Shown one piece after another: positions 8,444 through 16,970 of a stretch of 64,000 nucleotides of DNA. The DNA is from [Flavobacterium] thermophilum. GTDB lineage: Bacteria > Bacillota > Bacilli > Bacillales > Anoxybacillaceae. The notes beneath the pieces were generated by a model. It was not told the DNA's origin, made no database searches, and saw only the letters and a program-made list of their open reading frames with translations. Both the position numbers and the translations under genes were made by a program. Location: assembly GCA_900450595.1 (NCBI GenBank), contig UGGS01000002.1, positions 744,001-808,000 of the forward strand, given 5' to 3'. Positions within the stretch are counted from its first letter, which is position 1; each line of letters opens with the position of its first letter.

Positions 8444-9789
8444 CGCACCGTCACCTCCCCGCTATCGGCGCGCTCCGCCAATTCCCGCTCAACCGGGTTG
8501 CGGCGGAACATGCGCACCAGCACCGTCACGCTAGCGATTCCTAAAACGAGATACAACAGGCAAAACAAGATGAGCATCGTATCGACATGGGCTGACGATG
8601 TCGCCGCCTCCGCTGTTTTCATATAGCCGCGTAAAATCCATGGCTGCCGCCCGACTTCAGCCAAATACCAGCCGGCTTCAATCGCCAGCATCGAGAGCGG
8701 CCCGCCTGTTGCCAACAGGCCGAAAAACCATCTTTTCGCCGTCCATTTCCAGCGGAAAATCATCCCGAGCCAATACGCCGCCGCGACCATCATCAAAAAC
8801 ACGCCGATCGTCACCATGGCATCGAACAAATAATGAATGTAAAGCGGCGGGCGCTCATCTTCGGGAATTTCATTCAGCCCCGTCACGACTGCGGCAGGAT
8901 GGTTATAAGCCAAGATGCTGAGGGCATATGGAATTTTTATGGCGTTTTTCACTTCACCGTCTTCTTCGAGTGTGCCAAACAAGATGAGCGGCGCATGGGA
9001 GCTCGTTTCAAAATGCCACTCGGCCGCCGCCAGTTTTTCCGGCTGGTATTGGGCCAAAAATTTACCCGACAAGTCGCCGACAAGCGCGCTCGCCACTGAG
9101 AAAATCAACGCTGTTTTCATCGTTAAATGAAGCGCCTTGCGGTGATACACATGGCGGTTTCCCTTCCATAAATGCCAAGCGGCGATCGAAGCGAGCACGA
9201 ACGCTGACGTCATATACGCCGTTGCCAGCACATGAGCGACTTTCGTCGGCATGGCCGGATTGAACATCGCGGCGATCGGGTCGATGTTGACGAGCTCGCC
9301 ATTTTTCAGTTCAAAGCCTTGCGGCATGTTCATAAACGCGTTCACCATTGTAATGAACATGGCCGACGCCGAAGAGCCGATCGCCACCGGGATGAGCAAA
9401 AGCAAATGTTTTTTCTGGTTTTCAAACCGGTCCCATGTATACAAATAAATCCCGAGAAAAATGGCTTCAAAAAAGAAGGCGAACGTCTCCATAAACAGCG
9501 GCAGGCTGATGACTTGGCCAGCCAGCTGCATAAAGTTCGGCCATAAAAGCGACAGCTGCAAGCCGATCGCCGTCCCGGTCACGACGCCGACCGCCACCGT
9601 AATGACAAAGCCGCGCGTCCAGCGGCGGGCGAGCAAAATATAATGCATATCGTTTTTGCGGATGCCGACCCATTGGGCAATGGCGATCATGAGCGGAACT
9701 CCGACGCCGATCGTCGCGTAAATGATATGAAACGTCAACGTCAACTCGGTCAGCACGCGGCTGAGCCACACCGGATCATATTCTCGCAC
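8440..9789 (-). CDS. cydA: Cytochrome bd ubiquinol oxidase subunit I
   Basis: A 449-residue membrane protein that oxidises quinol and reduces oxygen to water with haems b558, b595 and d. Visible signatures are the haem-ligand His in LTFHIIYATIG, the acidic pair in METFAFFFEAIFLG, a second haem His in PTKVAHVLA, and the quinol-site motif GRQPWI with a short Q-loop typical of Firmicutes. The start is GTG at 9789, placed by AAGGAGGGATGAAGC. It begins the cydA-cydB-cydS unit and is preceded by Rex-like operators, consistent with induction at low oxygen or high NADH. Confidence 0.95.
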   Translation of the reverse strand: MREYDPVWLSRVLTELTLTFHIIYATIGVGVPLMIAIAQWVGIRKNDMHYILLARRWTRGFVITVAVGVVTGTAIGLQLSLLWPNFMQLAGQVISLPLFMETFAFFFEAIFLGIYLYTWDRFENQKKHLLLLIPVAIGSSASAMFITMVNAFMNMPQGFELKNGELVNIDPIAAMFNPAMPTKVAHVLATAYMTSAFVLASIAAWHLWKGNRHVYHRKALHLTMKTALIFSVASALVGDLSGKFLAQYQPEKLAAAEWHFETSSHAPLILFGTLEEDGEVKNAIKIPYALSILAYNHPAAVVTGLNEIPEDERPPLYIHYLFDAMVTIGVFLMMVAAAYWLGMIFRWKWTAKRWFFGLLATGGPLSMLAIEAGWYLAEVGRQPWILRGYMKTAEAATSSAHVDTMLILFCLLYLVLGIASVTVLVRMFRRNPVERELAERADSGEVTVR

Positions 9790-9802
9790 GCTTCATCCCT
9801 CC

Positions 9803-9895
9803 TTACGAAAACAAGCGGCCAACCAATGAAAGCAAGACAACTGCAGCGACAACGAAACTGATCAACACAAGCTTCTTTTCTTGCCGCTTCCACAT
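9803..9895 (-). CDS. Small single-helix membrane protein upstream of cydA
   Basis: A 30-residue ORF starting MWKRQEKKLVLISFVVAAV, with a basic N-terminus, one hydrophobic helix and a short polar tail. A GGGGGG ribosome binding site lies six bases before the ATG at 9895; an in-frame ATG at 9901 would add two residues. It stops 13 bp before the cydA start and shares the promoter region, so it should be the first gene of the cyd operon. It is too short for routine gene calling. A role as an additional oxidase subunit is possible but inferred only from position. Confidence 0.6.
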   Translation of the reverse strand: MWKRQEKKLVLISFVVAAVVLLSLVGRLFS

Positions 9896-9932
9896 ATACA
9901 TCCCCCCGGACGAACACACAATTATGAAGAAT

Positions 9933-9950
9933 TTGTGACAAACATCACAA
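9933..9950. promoter_or_regulatory. Rex-like operator of the cyd operon
   Basis: TTGTGACAAACATCACAA is a perfect dyad of the form TTGTGA-N6-TCACAA, the consensus for the NADH-sensing repressor Rex in Firmicutes. It lies between the cyd promoter region and the first small ORF. Confidence 0.75.
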
Positions 9951-10010
9951 ATCGCCTACTTATATTATTTCATAAAATCGAGGACCTTATCCGGCATGAT
10001 TTCGAACAAT

Positions 10011-10028
10011 TTGTGTCATTTTTCACAT
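10011..10028. promoter_or_regulatory. Second Rex-like operator
   Basis: TTGTGTCATTTTTCACAT keeps the TTGTG and CACA half-sites with N-spacing like the first operator but has mismatches at both inner and outer positions. It lies 78 bp upstream of the perfect site, so cooperative binding is possible. Confidence 0.5.
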
Positions 10029-10043
10029 ATTCATCGTAACAAA

Positions 10044-10072
10044 CAAAAAAAGCAGGATTTCCCTGCTTTTTA
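10044..10072 (-). terminator. Terminator after spoVR
   Basis: AGCAGG pairs with CCTGCT around a 5-base loop and is followed by TTTTTTTGTTTG on the minus strand, just past the spoVR stop at 10079. Confidence 0.75.
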
Positions 10073-10078
10073 TTCAAA

Positions 10079-10714
10079 TTATAAATATTTTCGATGCACC
10101 GTTTTCCCGTCATACGTAAACAACATCGGCTTTTCTTCGACGACCGTTTCCATATGGACGGGCCGGCCCCAAAGCTGATAAATGTACGGCAGCACTTTCT
10201 CCAAATATTTCAAATCCAATTCAATCCCTTCATACCAATGCTTTAAATACAGTTCCCCATTGCGCATATAATCGCCGTCATTGACCGTGATATACGGGAA
10301 TCCGCCGTTTACCCGCATGCTGACGAGTTGGTCGCGGATATGCTCCCAGTTTTTGTCGACGATTTTATATTCTTTCCCCTGTTTTTGGAACAAATACATA
10401 TCTTCGCGCATGACGAGCTCTTTCGTTAAATAGTTGCGCAAAAACGAAATATCGGACTCAAGCTCACGCACTTCAAAAATTTTCGCCCGCCCCGACCCCG
10501 GCTTGACGCCGTATTTTTTCATTTCCTCGGTCGGATTGTTCCACCGTTCTTCAATGTCTTCAAAAATTTTCAATCCTAAATAGTACGGGTTAATGCCGGT
10601 GCGCGACGGTTGCACGACGTTGGCGTTCAGTTTCGCAAATTCAATCGCCTCATCGCTCGTCAAATCCATCTCGCGCAAAATGCGCTGATGCCAATACGTC
10701 GCCCAGCCTTCGTT
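10079..10714 (-). CDS. spoVR: Stage V sporulation protein R, C-terminal part (gene split by element)
   Basis: The C-terminal 207 codons or so of SpoVR (YcgB family), a sporulation protein involved in spore cortex formation. The shared core encodes NEGWA and is followed by [18 protein letters not shown], the canonical SpoVR continuation. No proper start exists here; the open frame simply runs into the mobile element. The N-terminal half lies at 40433-41254 on the same strand. Joining at the 14-bp core (40455 to 10700) gives a 1422-nt frame of 473 residues, close to the normal SpoVR length of about 468. Confidence 0.93.
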   Translation of the reverse strand, partial: NEGWATYWHQRILREMDLTSDEAIEFAKLNANVVQPSRTGINPYYLGLKIFEDIEERWNNPTEEMKKYGVKPGSGRAKIFEVRELESDISFLRNYLTKELVMREDMYLFQKQGKEYKIVDKNWEHIRDQLVSMRVNGGFPYITVNDGDYMRNGELYLKHWYEGIELDLKYLEKVLPYIYQLWGRPVHMETVVEEKPMLFTYDGKTVHRKYL

Positions 10715-10734
10715 TCTCAAAGGAGCTTATTTAA
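10701..10734. other. Left attachment site (att) of the spoVR element
   Basis: The 14-bp core GCCCAGCCTTCGTT is followed inside the element by TCTCAAAGGAGCTTA. The inner arm TTCGTTTCTCAAAGGAGCTT is the mirror image, with one mismatch, of the arm at the right end. Confidence 0.85.
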
Positions 10735-12478
10735 GTATTTGCTTTCTTAAATTATCAACCGATTTACTAAGGTCTTGTTGTATATGTGTTCCTTCTTTCC
10801 AAATAGTCCAAAACTTTAGTGATTTTGAAACTGGTTTGAATTCTGGTTCTTGAATTTTAATCCTAGTAGGAAGTAAACATGAGTCACCTACAACAATTCC
10901 TTCTCCTACCCCCAAAGTTGGTAAAACGTCTTTAATTCCCCCCAAATTCTCAGGTAATAAATTACATACAGCAACCTTATCAGCTTGATTAGCCAACCTC
11001 AACGAAATTACATTATTACACTGACTCATAATAGTTGTATTTAATTCAGAAGGACGCTGGCTTACTATTGTTAGGCTAACACCATATTTTCTTCCTTCTT
11101 TTGCAATTCTCTCGAAATGAGACAAAGCCCTAATCTCAGCAGCGTTTGCTAATTGTTTTGACGGTAAATATAAATGCGCTTCATCACAGACTAAGGCAAT
11201 AGGATACCTTTCGTTTGGAACAGTCCATTGTTGCACTTGAAAAACTAACTTTGCAATTATGCTTACAACAATAGGAAGTATATCAGAAGGGACCTCAGAA
11301 AAATCAATAATTTTAACCCCGCAGTTTTCCGATGATGAAGGCATCATTAACTTAATTATCAATTTATCTAAATAATCTGGATTTAATTTATTTTCATCTA
11401 ATTCAAAAAGGAATCCATACCTTCTATCCTTTAATTTGGATTCAAGTCTAGGAATAAATCTGTCAAATTTTCCATTAAAGGGACCATTCACTGTCCTCCC
11501 ATTCCTTTGTACTTTTTCTTCATTTAACCTTTTTAATTCCTCAATTACATAATCCATTTCAAAAGGTACAGGACTATCTATCGTAAAAGTCTTTAAAACT
11601 TCATTCATTTCATTTTGTTCGAGCATAACTTTTTTTGCATCAATAACAATATTTGAAAATGCCATAGCTTGGTTTGGGGCGTTACTATCACTACGGTCCA
11701 AAATCAATGCTAACATATCTTCATAACCTAATAACCAATAAGGTAAAAACAATATTTGTTCACCCGGATTATTTAGATCACCTGGACCAGCTATTTTATA
11801 TCTAATAATGTTTGGATGACTTTCTAATGGAGCATATTCACCGTGAATATCAAATATTATCATATTCGTATTTGGTAAGGAGGCAGCTTGTTCAACAATT
11901 CTTGCAACTGTATAAGATTTCCCAGAACCCGTTGATCCAACAATCATTGCATGGCGTTGAAAAAAAGCATCTCCATCAATTATTGCCTTTGAATCCTTCG
12001 CTAAAGAATAAGAACCAAGAGTTAATGGACTTTGAGTAGCTGATGTTGTATCAGCAACTAATGATGTAAATACAGAGAGTTTCTCACCATCTAGTAAAAA
12101 ACAATTTGCACCTATTTCGGGAAGTATATCCACCGAACGTGTAAATATAGTACGTGTTCTTGTTCCACCAGGTCCTCTTAATGTTCCAAGTGCAGTTATA
12201 TGTACAACATTATTTACCTCATAATCAATAATCTCTCCTGATTCTAAACCATCGGGCTCAATATACCTTCCTTCAGTCCTTAAGACTCTTTCTATTCGTC
12301 CAATTAATCTTGTGTTAGGATCCGATGTATGTATTAAAACAAAACCATTAACATTTACTGATTTAAGTGTATCATCATCAGAAACTGATACAGCTACATT
12401 ATAGCTATCAACCTTAAACACTACACCAATACTATCCTCAATAGGAATTTCAAATAATGAATTAACTGTGGACTGCAT
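10727..12478 (-). CDS. herA: HerA-like ATPase of a SIR2-HerA antiphage system
   Basis: A 583-residue HerA/FtsK-superfamily ATPase. An N-terminal beta-rich HAS-barrel-like region is followed by a Walker A motif (GSTGSGKS, residues 181-188) and a Walker B motif (CDEAHLYLP, near residue 430). The upstream gene encodes a SIR2 NADase and overlaps it by 17 bases. Such pairs form a supramolecular complex that depletes NAD+ or degrades nucleic acid on infection (SIR2-HerA, also called Nezha). It ends within 10 bp of the left attachment region, with an ATG start after GGACTGC and no strong ribosome binding site, consistent with translational coupling. Confidence 0.88.
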   Translation of the reverse strand: MQSTVNSLFEIPIEDSIGVVFKVDSYNVAVSVSDDDTLKSVNVNGFVLIHTSDPNTRLIGRIERVLRTEGRYIEPDGLESGEIIDYEVNNVVHITALGTLRGPGGTRTRTIFTRSVDILPEIGANCFLLDGEKLSVFTSLVADTTSATQSPLTLGSYSLAKDSKAIIDGDAFFQRHAMIVGSTGSGKSYTVARIVEQAASLPNTNMIIFDIHGEYAPLESHPNIIRYKIAGPGDLNNPGEQILFLPYWLLGYEDMLALILDRSDSNAPNQAMAFSNIVIDAKKVMLEQNEMNEVLKTFTIDSPVPFEMDYVIEELKRLNEEKVQRNGRTVNGPFNGKFDRFIPRLESKLKDRRYGFLFELDENKLNPDYLDKLIIKLMMPSSSENCGVKIIDFSEVPSDILPIVVSIIAKLVFQVQQWTVPNERYPIALVCDEAHLYLPSKQLANAAEIRALSHFERIAKEGRKYGVSLTIVSQRPSELNTTIMSQCNNVISLRLANQADKVAVCNLLPENLGGIKDVLPTLGVGEGIVVGDSCLLPTRIKIQEPEFKPVSKSLKFWTIWKEGTHIQQDLSKSVDNLRKQILK

Positions 12479-13529
12479 ACTCTTCCCCCCAAGCTAAATT
12501 CAAAAGAGAAGCAAATGACCAACGATTTCCTTCAATAAATTCTTCTGAAATGCAATCACTGTAAACTTTACTATTTAATCCGTATTCTTCAATGGCTACA
12601 AAATTCTTTATTTCCCCATTTTCCATTATTTTGTAAAATGAAGATGAAAGCTCTTTCGTAATAATTAGTTTCGGAATATGTATGTTTAACATCACAGATT
12701 GAAAGCTGCCTTGAATATGATCATCATTAAAACCGAAGCCGTAAAAGACCATTCCTTTGGCTTCTTGAATACATCTGTTCATTTCTGCAAAAATTTGATT
12801 ATAAGGATCTCTATGGGTTTCGAGATATTTACCTGTTCCAGGAGTAACTATAACCGGAGTAAGACCAATTTCTTTAAGCAAATCTTTATCAAAATGATTT
12901 ACACCCTGCAATTTTACAAACTCACCATTCCTAGTCTTAAACCAGCTCAACGATCCATGAGGTTTGTAAATCCTTACGTAATTTATTTTTCTTAATTTTC
13001 CGTTTATAAATTTTGTCATTTTTCTCTCATACTCTGCTAAACTTAAGGGCTTGGAAAGTACACCATTATCAAAACCATCCCATATTTGTAAACCAGCATA
13101 CGCTGCTGACCATTCAATTATTTGATCATAATTTGTTGTAATTACATTAATAACATAATTGCTTGTATGTTTATATCTTTCAAAATATCTAATAAAACCA
13201 CAGATATCATCCCCAGATGCAATTTTTAATAATGCTTGTTTTTCATCCCTTGAAATGCAACTCCAAGTAGCTTCAACTATTGAATATGTTAAACATTCCG
13301 TCAAATTGCTTGATTGTAAAGATTCCTCGAGCCCTTTTCCATTTTCTATTTGTTTTAAGATTTCATTCCATTCTCTTTGGTCGTTGTCACTTTCAGGAGT
13401 AATATTTTCTTTTAGGTACTGACCTAATTCTTTCATACCTGAGATCCCTGCTCCTCTTGATGAACCACTCCCTACTACAATTATTGGATTATTATTTATT
13501 ACCTCTTCAATAAAATTACAAACATCCAC
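12462..13529 (-). CDS. SIR2-domain NADase of a SIR2-HerA antiphage system
   Basis: A 355-residue SIR2-like protein. The NAD-binding motif is seen as GSGSSRGAGIS (residues 20-30), the catalytic Asn in TTNYD (about 133) and the catalytic His in KPHGSLSWF (about 191); FYGFGFNDDH near the C-terminus is typical of defence SIR2 proteins. It precedes and overlaps the HerA-like gene. The expected activity is NAD+ hydrolysis on phage sensing, causing growth arrest. Its A+T content is much higher than that of the host genes. Deacetylase activity is unlikely, since no Zn-binding Cys cluster is seen. Confidence 0.88.
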   Translation of the reverse strand: MDVCNFIEEVINNNPIIVVGSGSSRGAGISGMKELGQYLKENITPESDNDQREWNEILKQIENGKGLEESLQSSNLTECLTYSIVEATWSCISRDEKQALLKIASGDDICGFIRYFERYKHTSNYVINVITTNYDQIIEWSAAYAGLQIWDGFDNGVLSKPLSLAEYERKMTKFINGKLRKINYVRIYKPHGSLSWFKTRNGEFVKLQGVNHFDKDLLKEIGLTPVIVTPGTGKYLETHRDPYNQIFAEMNRCIQEAKGMVFYGFGFNDDHIQGSFQSVMLNIHIPKLIITKELSSSFYKIMENGEIKNFVAIEEYGLNSKVYSDCISEEFIEGNRWSFASLLNLAWGEEYAVHS

Positions 13530-13988
13530 TTTCCATTACTCCTTTATTTGTAATTTAATGAAAAAATTCGACAATAATGTACAAAATTCCTCTTTTTTAT
13601 CTTTAGTTGATATTTTTGGTTTTTCAGAAAATATAACCGAACTATCTCCTTACTGAACTGCAAATCCTTGGATTTTCCTTGTTACTACTCCAAGAACGAA
13701 TAATTTTGCTTGTTCGCCTAATCTAATTTTGAATCAAGGTAAATTTATGATTATAACATTAGTGATGTAACTTTACTTTAGTCGCTAAAAAACAAGGAAG
13801 TTCTCTCCTCCTTGAAGTTGTAATGAGAATAGAATTGGATCTTGTTGTTTAGTTTCGATTTCTTTTTCTAATTCTCATTATTCTGTTTTAAGCATTGATA
13901 CGGTATTGCACTAACATATTCTTCAACGCAGTTGGTCTAATCATCTTTGATATTGGATCGATAAGATGTAACAGTAATACTTAACCAA

Positions 13989-14224
13989 CCTAATTACCGA
14001 GTTTCCAAATCTCCTCTATCCAAATAACCGAGAACTGTTAAAAAAGGACTTTCTTGTCCATAATAAAATTAGGACAAACCCCAGCTTGTCCCTTGAAATC
14101 AAAGGTTTTTCTTGAATTTCAGTCGTATCAATATCGGTAATTTGGGGTTGATCGCGATCGGGTCCTACCCTTAATTACCGAGAAAAATTGCTTTACCTAC
14201 CAATATATGCACCTAATCACCGAG
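13989..14224. repeat. Five iteron-like 13-bp repeats
   Basis: Copies of CCNAATNACCGAG lie at 13989-14001, 14020-14032, 14170-14182 and 14212-14224, with one inverted copy (reading CCAAATTACCGAT) at 14133-14145. Spacing is irregular. They sit just past the end of the SR-A recombinase gene. They may bind a replication, partition or transposition protein; none is known to me. Confidence 0.6.
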
Positions 14225-14244
14225 ATATGTTATTACATAAATAA

Positions 14245-14273
14245 AAAAATCTCCTGCAAATGAGGAGATTTTT
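14245..14273 (-). terminator. Terminator of the SR-B/SR-A recombinase operon
   Basis: An 11-bp stem (AAAAATCTCCT and complement) with a T-run lies directly after the original SR-A stop codon at 14277-14279. Confidence 0.75.
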
Positions 14274-14276
14274 GTA

Positions 14277-14419
14277 TCATTTATCCTCTAAATTGAAGCG
14301 TAGTTTACACTGCAAATGTCCTTTTTTATTAACCATAATTTCTTCAAATAAATACAGGAACAACGCTCGCATATCTTCATTGCAGCTAGAGACAGGCGCC
14401 TGAAATTGTTTTAAATGAT
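14277..14419 (-). pseudogene. Large serine recombinase SR-A, C-terminal fragment
   Basis: The last 47 codons or so of SR-A (HLKQFQAPVSSCNEDMRA onward, ending LEDK), cut off from the middle fragment by the IS1380 copy at 14425-16102. The 5-bp target duplication CTTTA flanks that insertion. Removing it restores the frame. Confidence 0.75.
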
Positions 14420-14424
14420 CTTTA

Positions 14425-16102
14425 CCTGAATCCGTGACAAAACATCTTTACAATGGTCGCAAACCGTTGATACGATAAGGGAAAACGACGTTGACGATTC
14501 TTCATCAAGTAGGTGATATGATGAAAGATTTCCCGATTCGGTTTGTATTGACAGATGAAGCGATTACCCCAAGTGCTGGGCTTGCTCTCGTTGGCTACTT
14601 ACTCCATCGAACGAAACTGGATAAACGGGTAAACGCACTTCGGCTTCCAACGGTTCGTCGAGAAGTGCACATTTCCCATAGCGACGTCATTCGCTCGATG
14701 ATCGGCTTGCTTGCCACAGGAAAAACGGATTTCGATCATATCGAAGCGTATCGTCAGGACGATATCTTTTCGGCATCGATGGGGATTCAGCACGTGCCTT
14801 CCTCTCCAACCTTGCGACAACGACTCGATCAGCTCGCTTGTCTTCCGATGACCGAAGCAATCATTTGGGAGGAATCGATGCGTCTGTTGGTTCGACAACA
14901 CGCTACCTTGTCCCCTTGTTGGACCAAAGGGAAGACGACATGGCTCCCACTTGATGTAGACGGCTCCCCATTTGACAACTCCGATACGAAAAAAGAAGGA
15001 GTGAGTCGAACGTATAAAGGATTTGACGGTTTTACGCCGTTGTTTGCGTACGCAGGGAAGGAAGGGTATATCGTTCATGCCGAGCTGCGTCCAGGGAAAC
15101 AACATGTACAAGACAACATGCCTTCGTTTTTAACTACCGCCATCCGTCGAGCTCGTCCGCTGACCTCGTCTCGTCTGCTTGTCCGCATGGATGCAGGAAA
15201 CGATGCGGAAGCGAATGTGCACGTATGTCTAAAGGAAGACGTGGACTTTGTCATCAAGCGAAACTTACGCCGAGAATCGAAAGCGCTTTGGTTCCAGATC
15301 GCTTCGCAAAAGGGCAGACGCATCGATGATGGACAAACCGAAGGAGTACAAACGTATGAGTTATGCCTTCCACAGACCGCAGCAATCGATGGAAACACGT
15401 ATACGTACGTTCAAGTCACCCAAGTGACGGAACGGACGATGGAACGCAATGGACAGCTGATGCTCGTTCCTGATTATGAAGTGGAAAGCTATTGGGTGCG
15501 GCTCAAAGGATACGAGCATGTTCGAATGAGTGATGTGCTCGCATTGTATCATGATCATGCGACATGCGAACAGTTTCATAGCGAACTGAAGAGCGACTTA
15601 GATTTAGAGCGGCTTCCATCTGGGAAGATGAAAACGAATGCGCTCGTGTTGGTCATGGGAGCCTTCGTTTACAATCTTCTTCGTCTGATTGGACAAGATC
15701 TATTAAGCGATCCGAGACATCCGTTGCACCACAAAGTGAAACGCCGCCGCATCAAGACGATTATTCAGACGGTGATCACGATGGCAGGGCGACTCGTCCG
15801 TCGATCACGACAGATCTGGATGAAACTGACGCGAAGGAGTGGCTATAGCGAGCCCCTTCTGAACGTCTATCAGAAATGGAGAGAGGCAAGATAACGAACG
15901 AATGTTCGAGTGCTGATGTCCAACGTCACTCCCTGGGCTTTTTTGTCTATTTTTTTGGTTTGTATACCTAAAAAAAGAGATTTGTTCCATTTTCGGAAAT
16001 AGAGATGATATAGGTCATAAGCATAAAAAGGGTTTTATGGATTATCAATCCATAAAAATTACAACAAAATCAAAGTCGATTTCAATTCATCACGGATTCA
16101 GG
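14425..16102 (+). mobile_element. IS1380-family insertion sequence, copy a
   Basis: A 1678-bp element with terminal inverted repeats beginning CCTGAATCCGTGA at both ends and a duplicated CTTTA at 14420-14424 and 16103-16107. It encodes one intact transposase and interrupts the SR-A recombinase gene. Confidence 0.88.
14518..15894 (+). CDS. IS1380 family transposase
   Basis: A 458-residue DDE transposase. It has the N-terminal block HISHSDVIRSMIGLLATGKT and likely catalytic acids in LPLDVDGSPFD, LVRMDAGND and CEQFHSELKSDLDLERLP. The ATG at 14518 follows GTAGGTGAT; a TTG at 14491 is an alternative start. The frame is intact, unlike the second copy at 23784-25155, so this copy could still be mobile. 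Confidence 0.88.
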   Translation: MMKDFPIRFVLTDEAITPSAGLALVGYLLHRTKLDKRVNALRLPTVRREVHISHSDVIRSMIGLLATGKTDFDHIEAYRQDDIFSASMGIQHVPSSPTLRQRLDQLACLPMTEAIIWEESMRLLVRQHATLSPCWTKGKTTWLPLDVDGSPFDNSDTKKEGVSRTYKGFDGFTPLFAYAGKEGYIVHAELRPGKQHVQDNMPSFLTTAIRRARPLTSSRLLVRMDAGNDAEANVHVCLKEDVDFVIKRNLRRESKALWFQIASQKGRRIDDGQTEGVQTYELCLPQTAAIDGNTYTYVQVTQVTERTMERNGQLMLVPDYEVESYWVRLKGYEHVRMSDVLALYHDHATCEQFHSELKSDLDLERLPSGKMKTNALVLVMGAFVYNLLRLIGQDLLSDPRHPLHHKVKRRRIKTIIQTVITMAGRLVRRSRQIWMKLTRRSGYSEPLLNVYQKWREAR

Positions 16103-16901
16103 CTTTAATTAAATTCCCATTTTTTTGAACCTCTTCTAAGAATTTTATTTTTGCCTCTTTTTCCTCAATCCAACGTTCAATTTGATGAATTTTGTTTAGG
16201 ATTCGATCTTTTGTAATGATCAATATTTTGATGTGAGGTTCCTTTTCTTCCTTCCTTTTAAAAGCTTTTTCAATTTCAATATCGCAAAGCTGGAGTTTTC
16301 GTTTTTCTGTTTGCCATGACACTTTTAAATCCTCAATACTTTTCTTGACGTTGCTAATTTCTGTTTCCACTTTTTCCTGAACAGCCGAGATAAGTTTCTC
16401 CGTATCTATACCTTGATAACTTTTGAACACTCTTAATACCGTTTGATGTGCGTCGTCTGCATCGATTTTATAATTGCATGTTTTGCATAAATACACTTTC
16501 TTTCCATATACTTTTCCCTGGTTACTTGTCGTTCGCTGATCTTTTCCAATTAAATCCCCATTGCAATTTTGGCACTTTAACAAACCTGTTAACAGAAAAG
16601 ATGTTTTAAAATGTTTCGGTGGAATTTTCCTCTCGTTCTTTGTTTTGTATAGATTCCAGCAATACTCCCATTCTTCAATCGTTAAAACCGCCGGAATAAG
16701 TGGACTTTTTTTCATTATCCACTCACTTCTGTCTTTTAACGCATTGTGTTTCTTTTCGTGCTTTCTTCTGATCGCGATATAACCTGCATAAAAGGGATTC
16801 GTAATGATGTTTTTTACACGGTCCTTAGTCCATGCTTTTCCACGATAACTGTTTTCAGGAAGCTGTCTGGCAATAGATGAAAAGCCATGATGATTTTTAT
16901 A
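16103..16901 (-). pseudogene. Large serine recombinase SR-A, middle fragment
   Basis: Encodes the recombinase domain and zinc-ribbon region of SR-A. YKNHHGFSSIARQLPE and GKAWTKDRVKNIITNPFYAG are typical of the domain after the catalytic part; the Cys pairs LLKCQNCNGDL and YLCKTCNYK form the zinc ribbon, followed by a coiled coil. It is bounded by the IS1380 copy on one side and the IS701-like element on the other. With the outer fragments (19996-20544 and 14277-14419) it makes a 1491-nt frame of 496 residues. Confidence 0.82.
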
Positions 16902-16970
16902 TAACTCACTGTAGATGAGCATTTTTCATTACAATAATTTCCATGGTTAGAGAGACAAACAGGGTACCCC

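Larger units (their letters stand above)
13530..14276. other. Non-coding stretch with gene remnants and iteron-like repeats
   Basis: No intact gene. On the minus strand, short open segments look like decayed coding sequence: one ends FAVQ just before 13653, one encodes ELEKEIETKQQDP (about 13800-13890), and one ends MLVQYRINA near 13900. The part from 13989 holds five copies of a 13-bp repeat described separately. A terminator closes the stretch at 14245-14273. Confidence 0.5.

Noticed and set aside
10079..10720. Short spoVR piece as an independent gene
   Set aside because: The apparent start lies in the element arm; the frame continues exactly into the N-terminal half at 40455 when the 14-bp core is joined.
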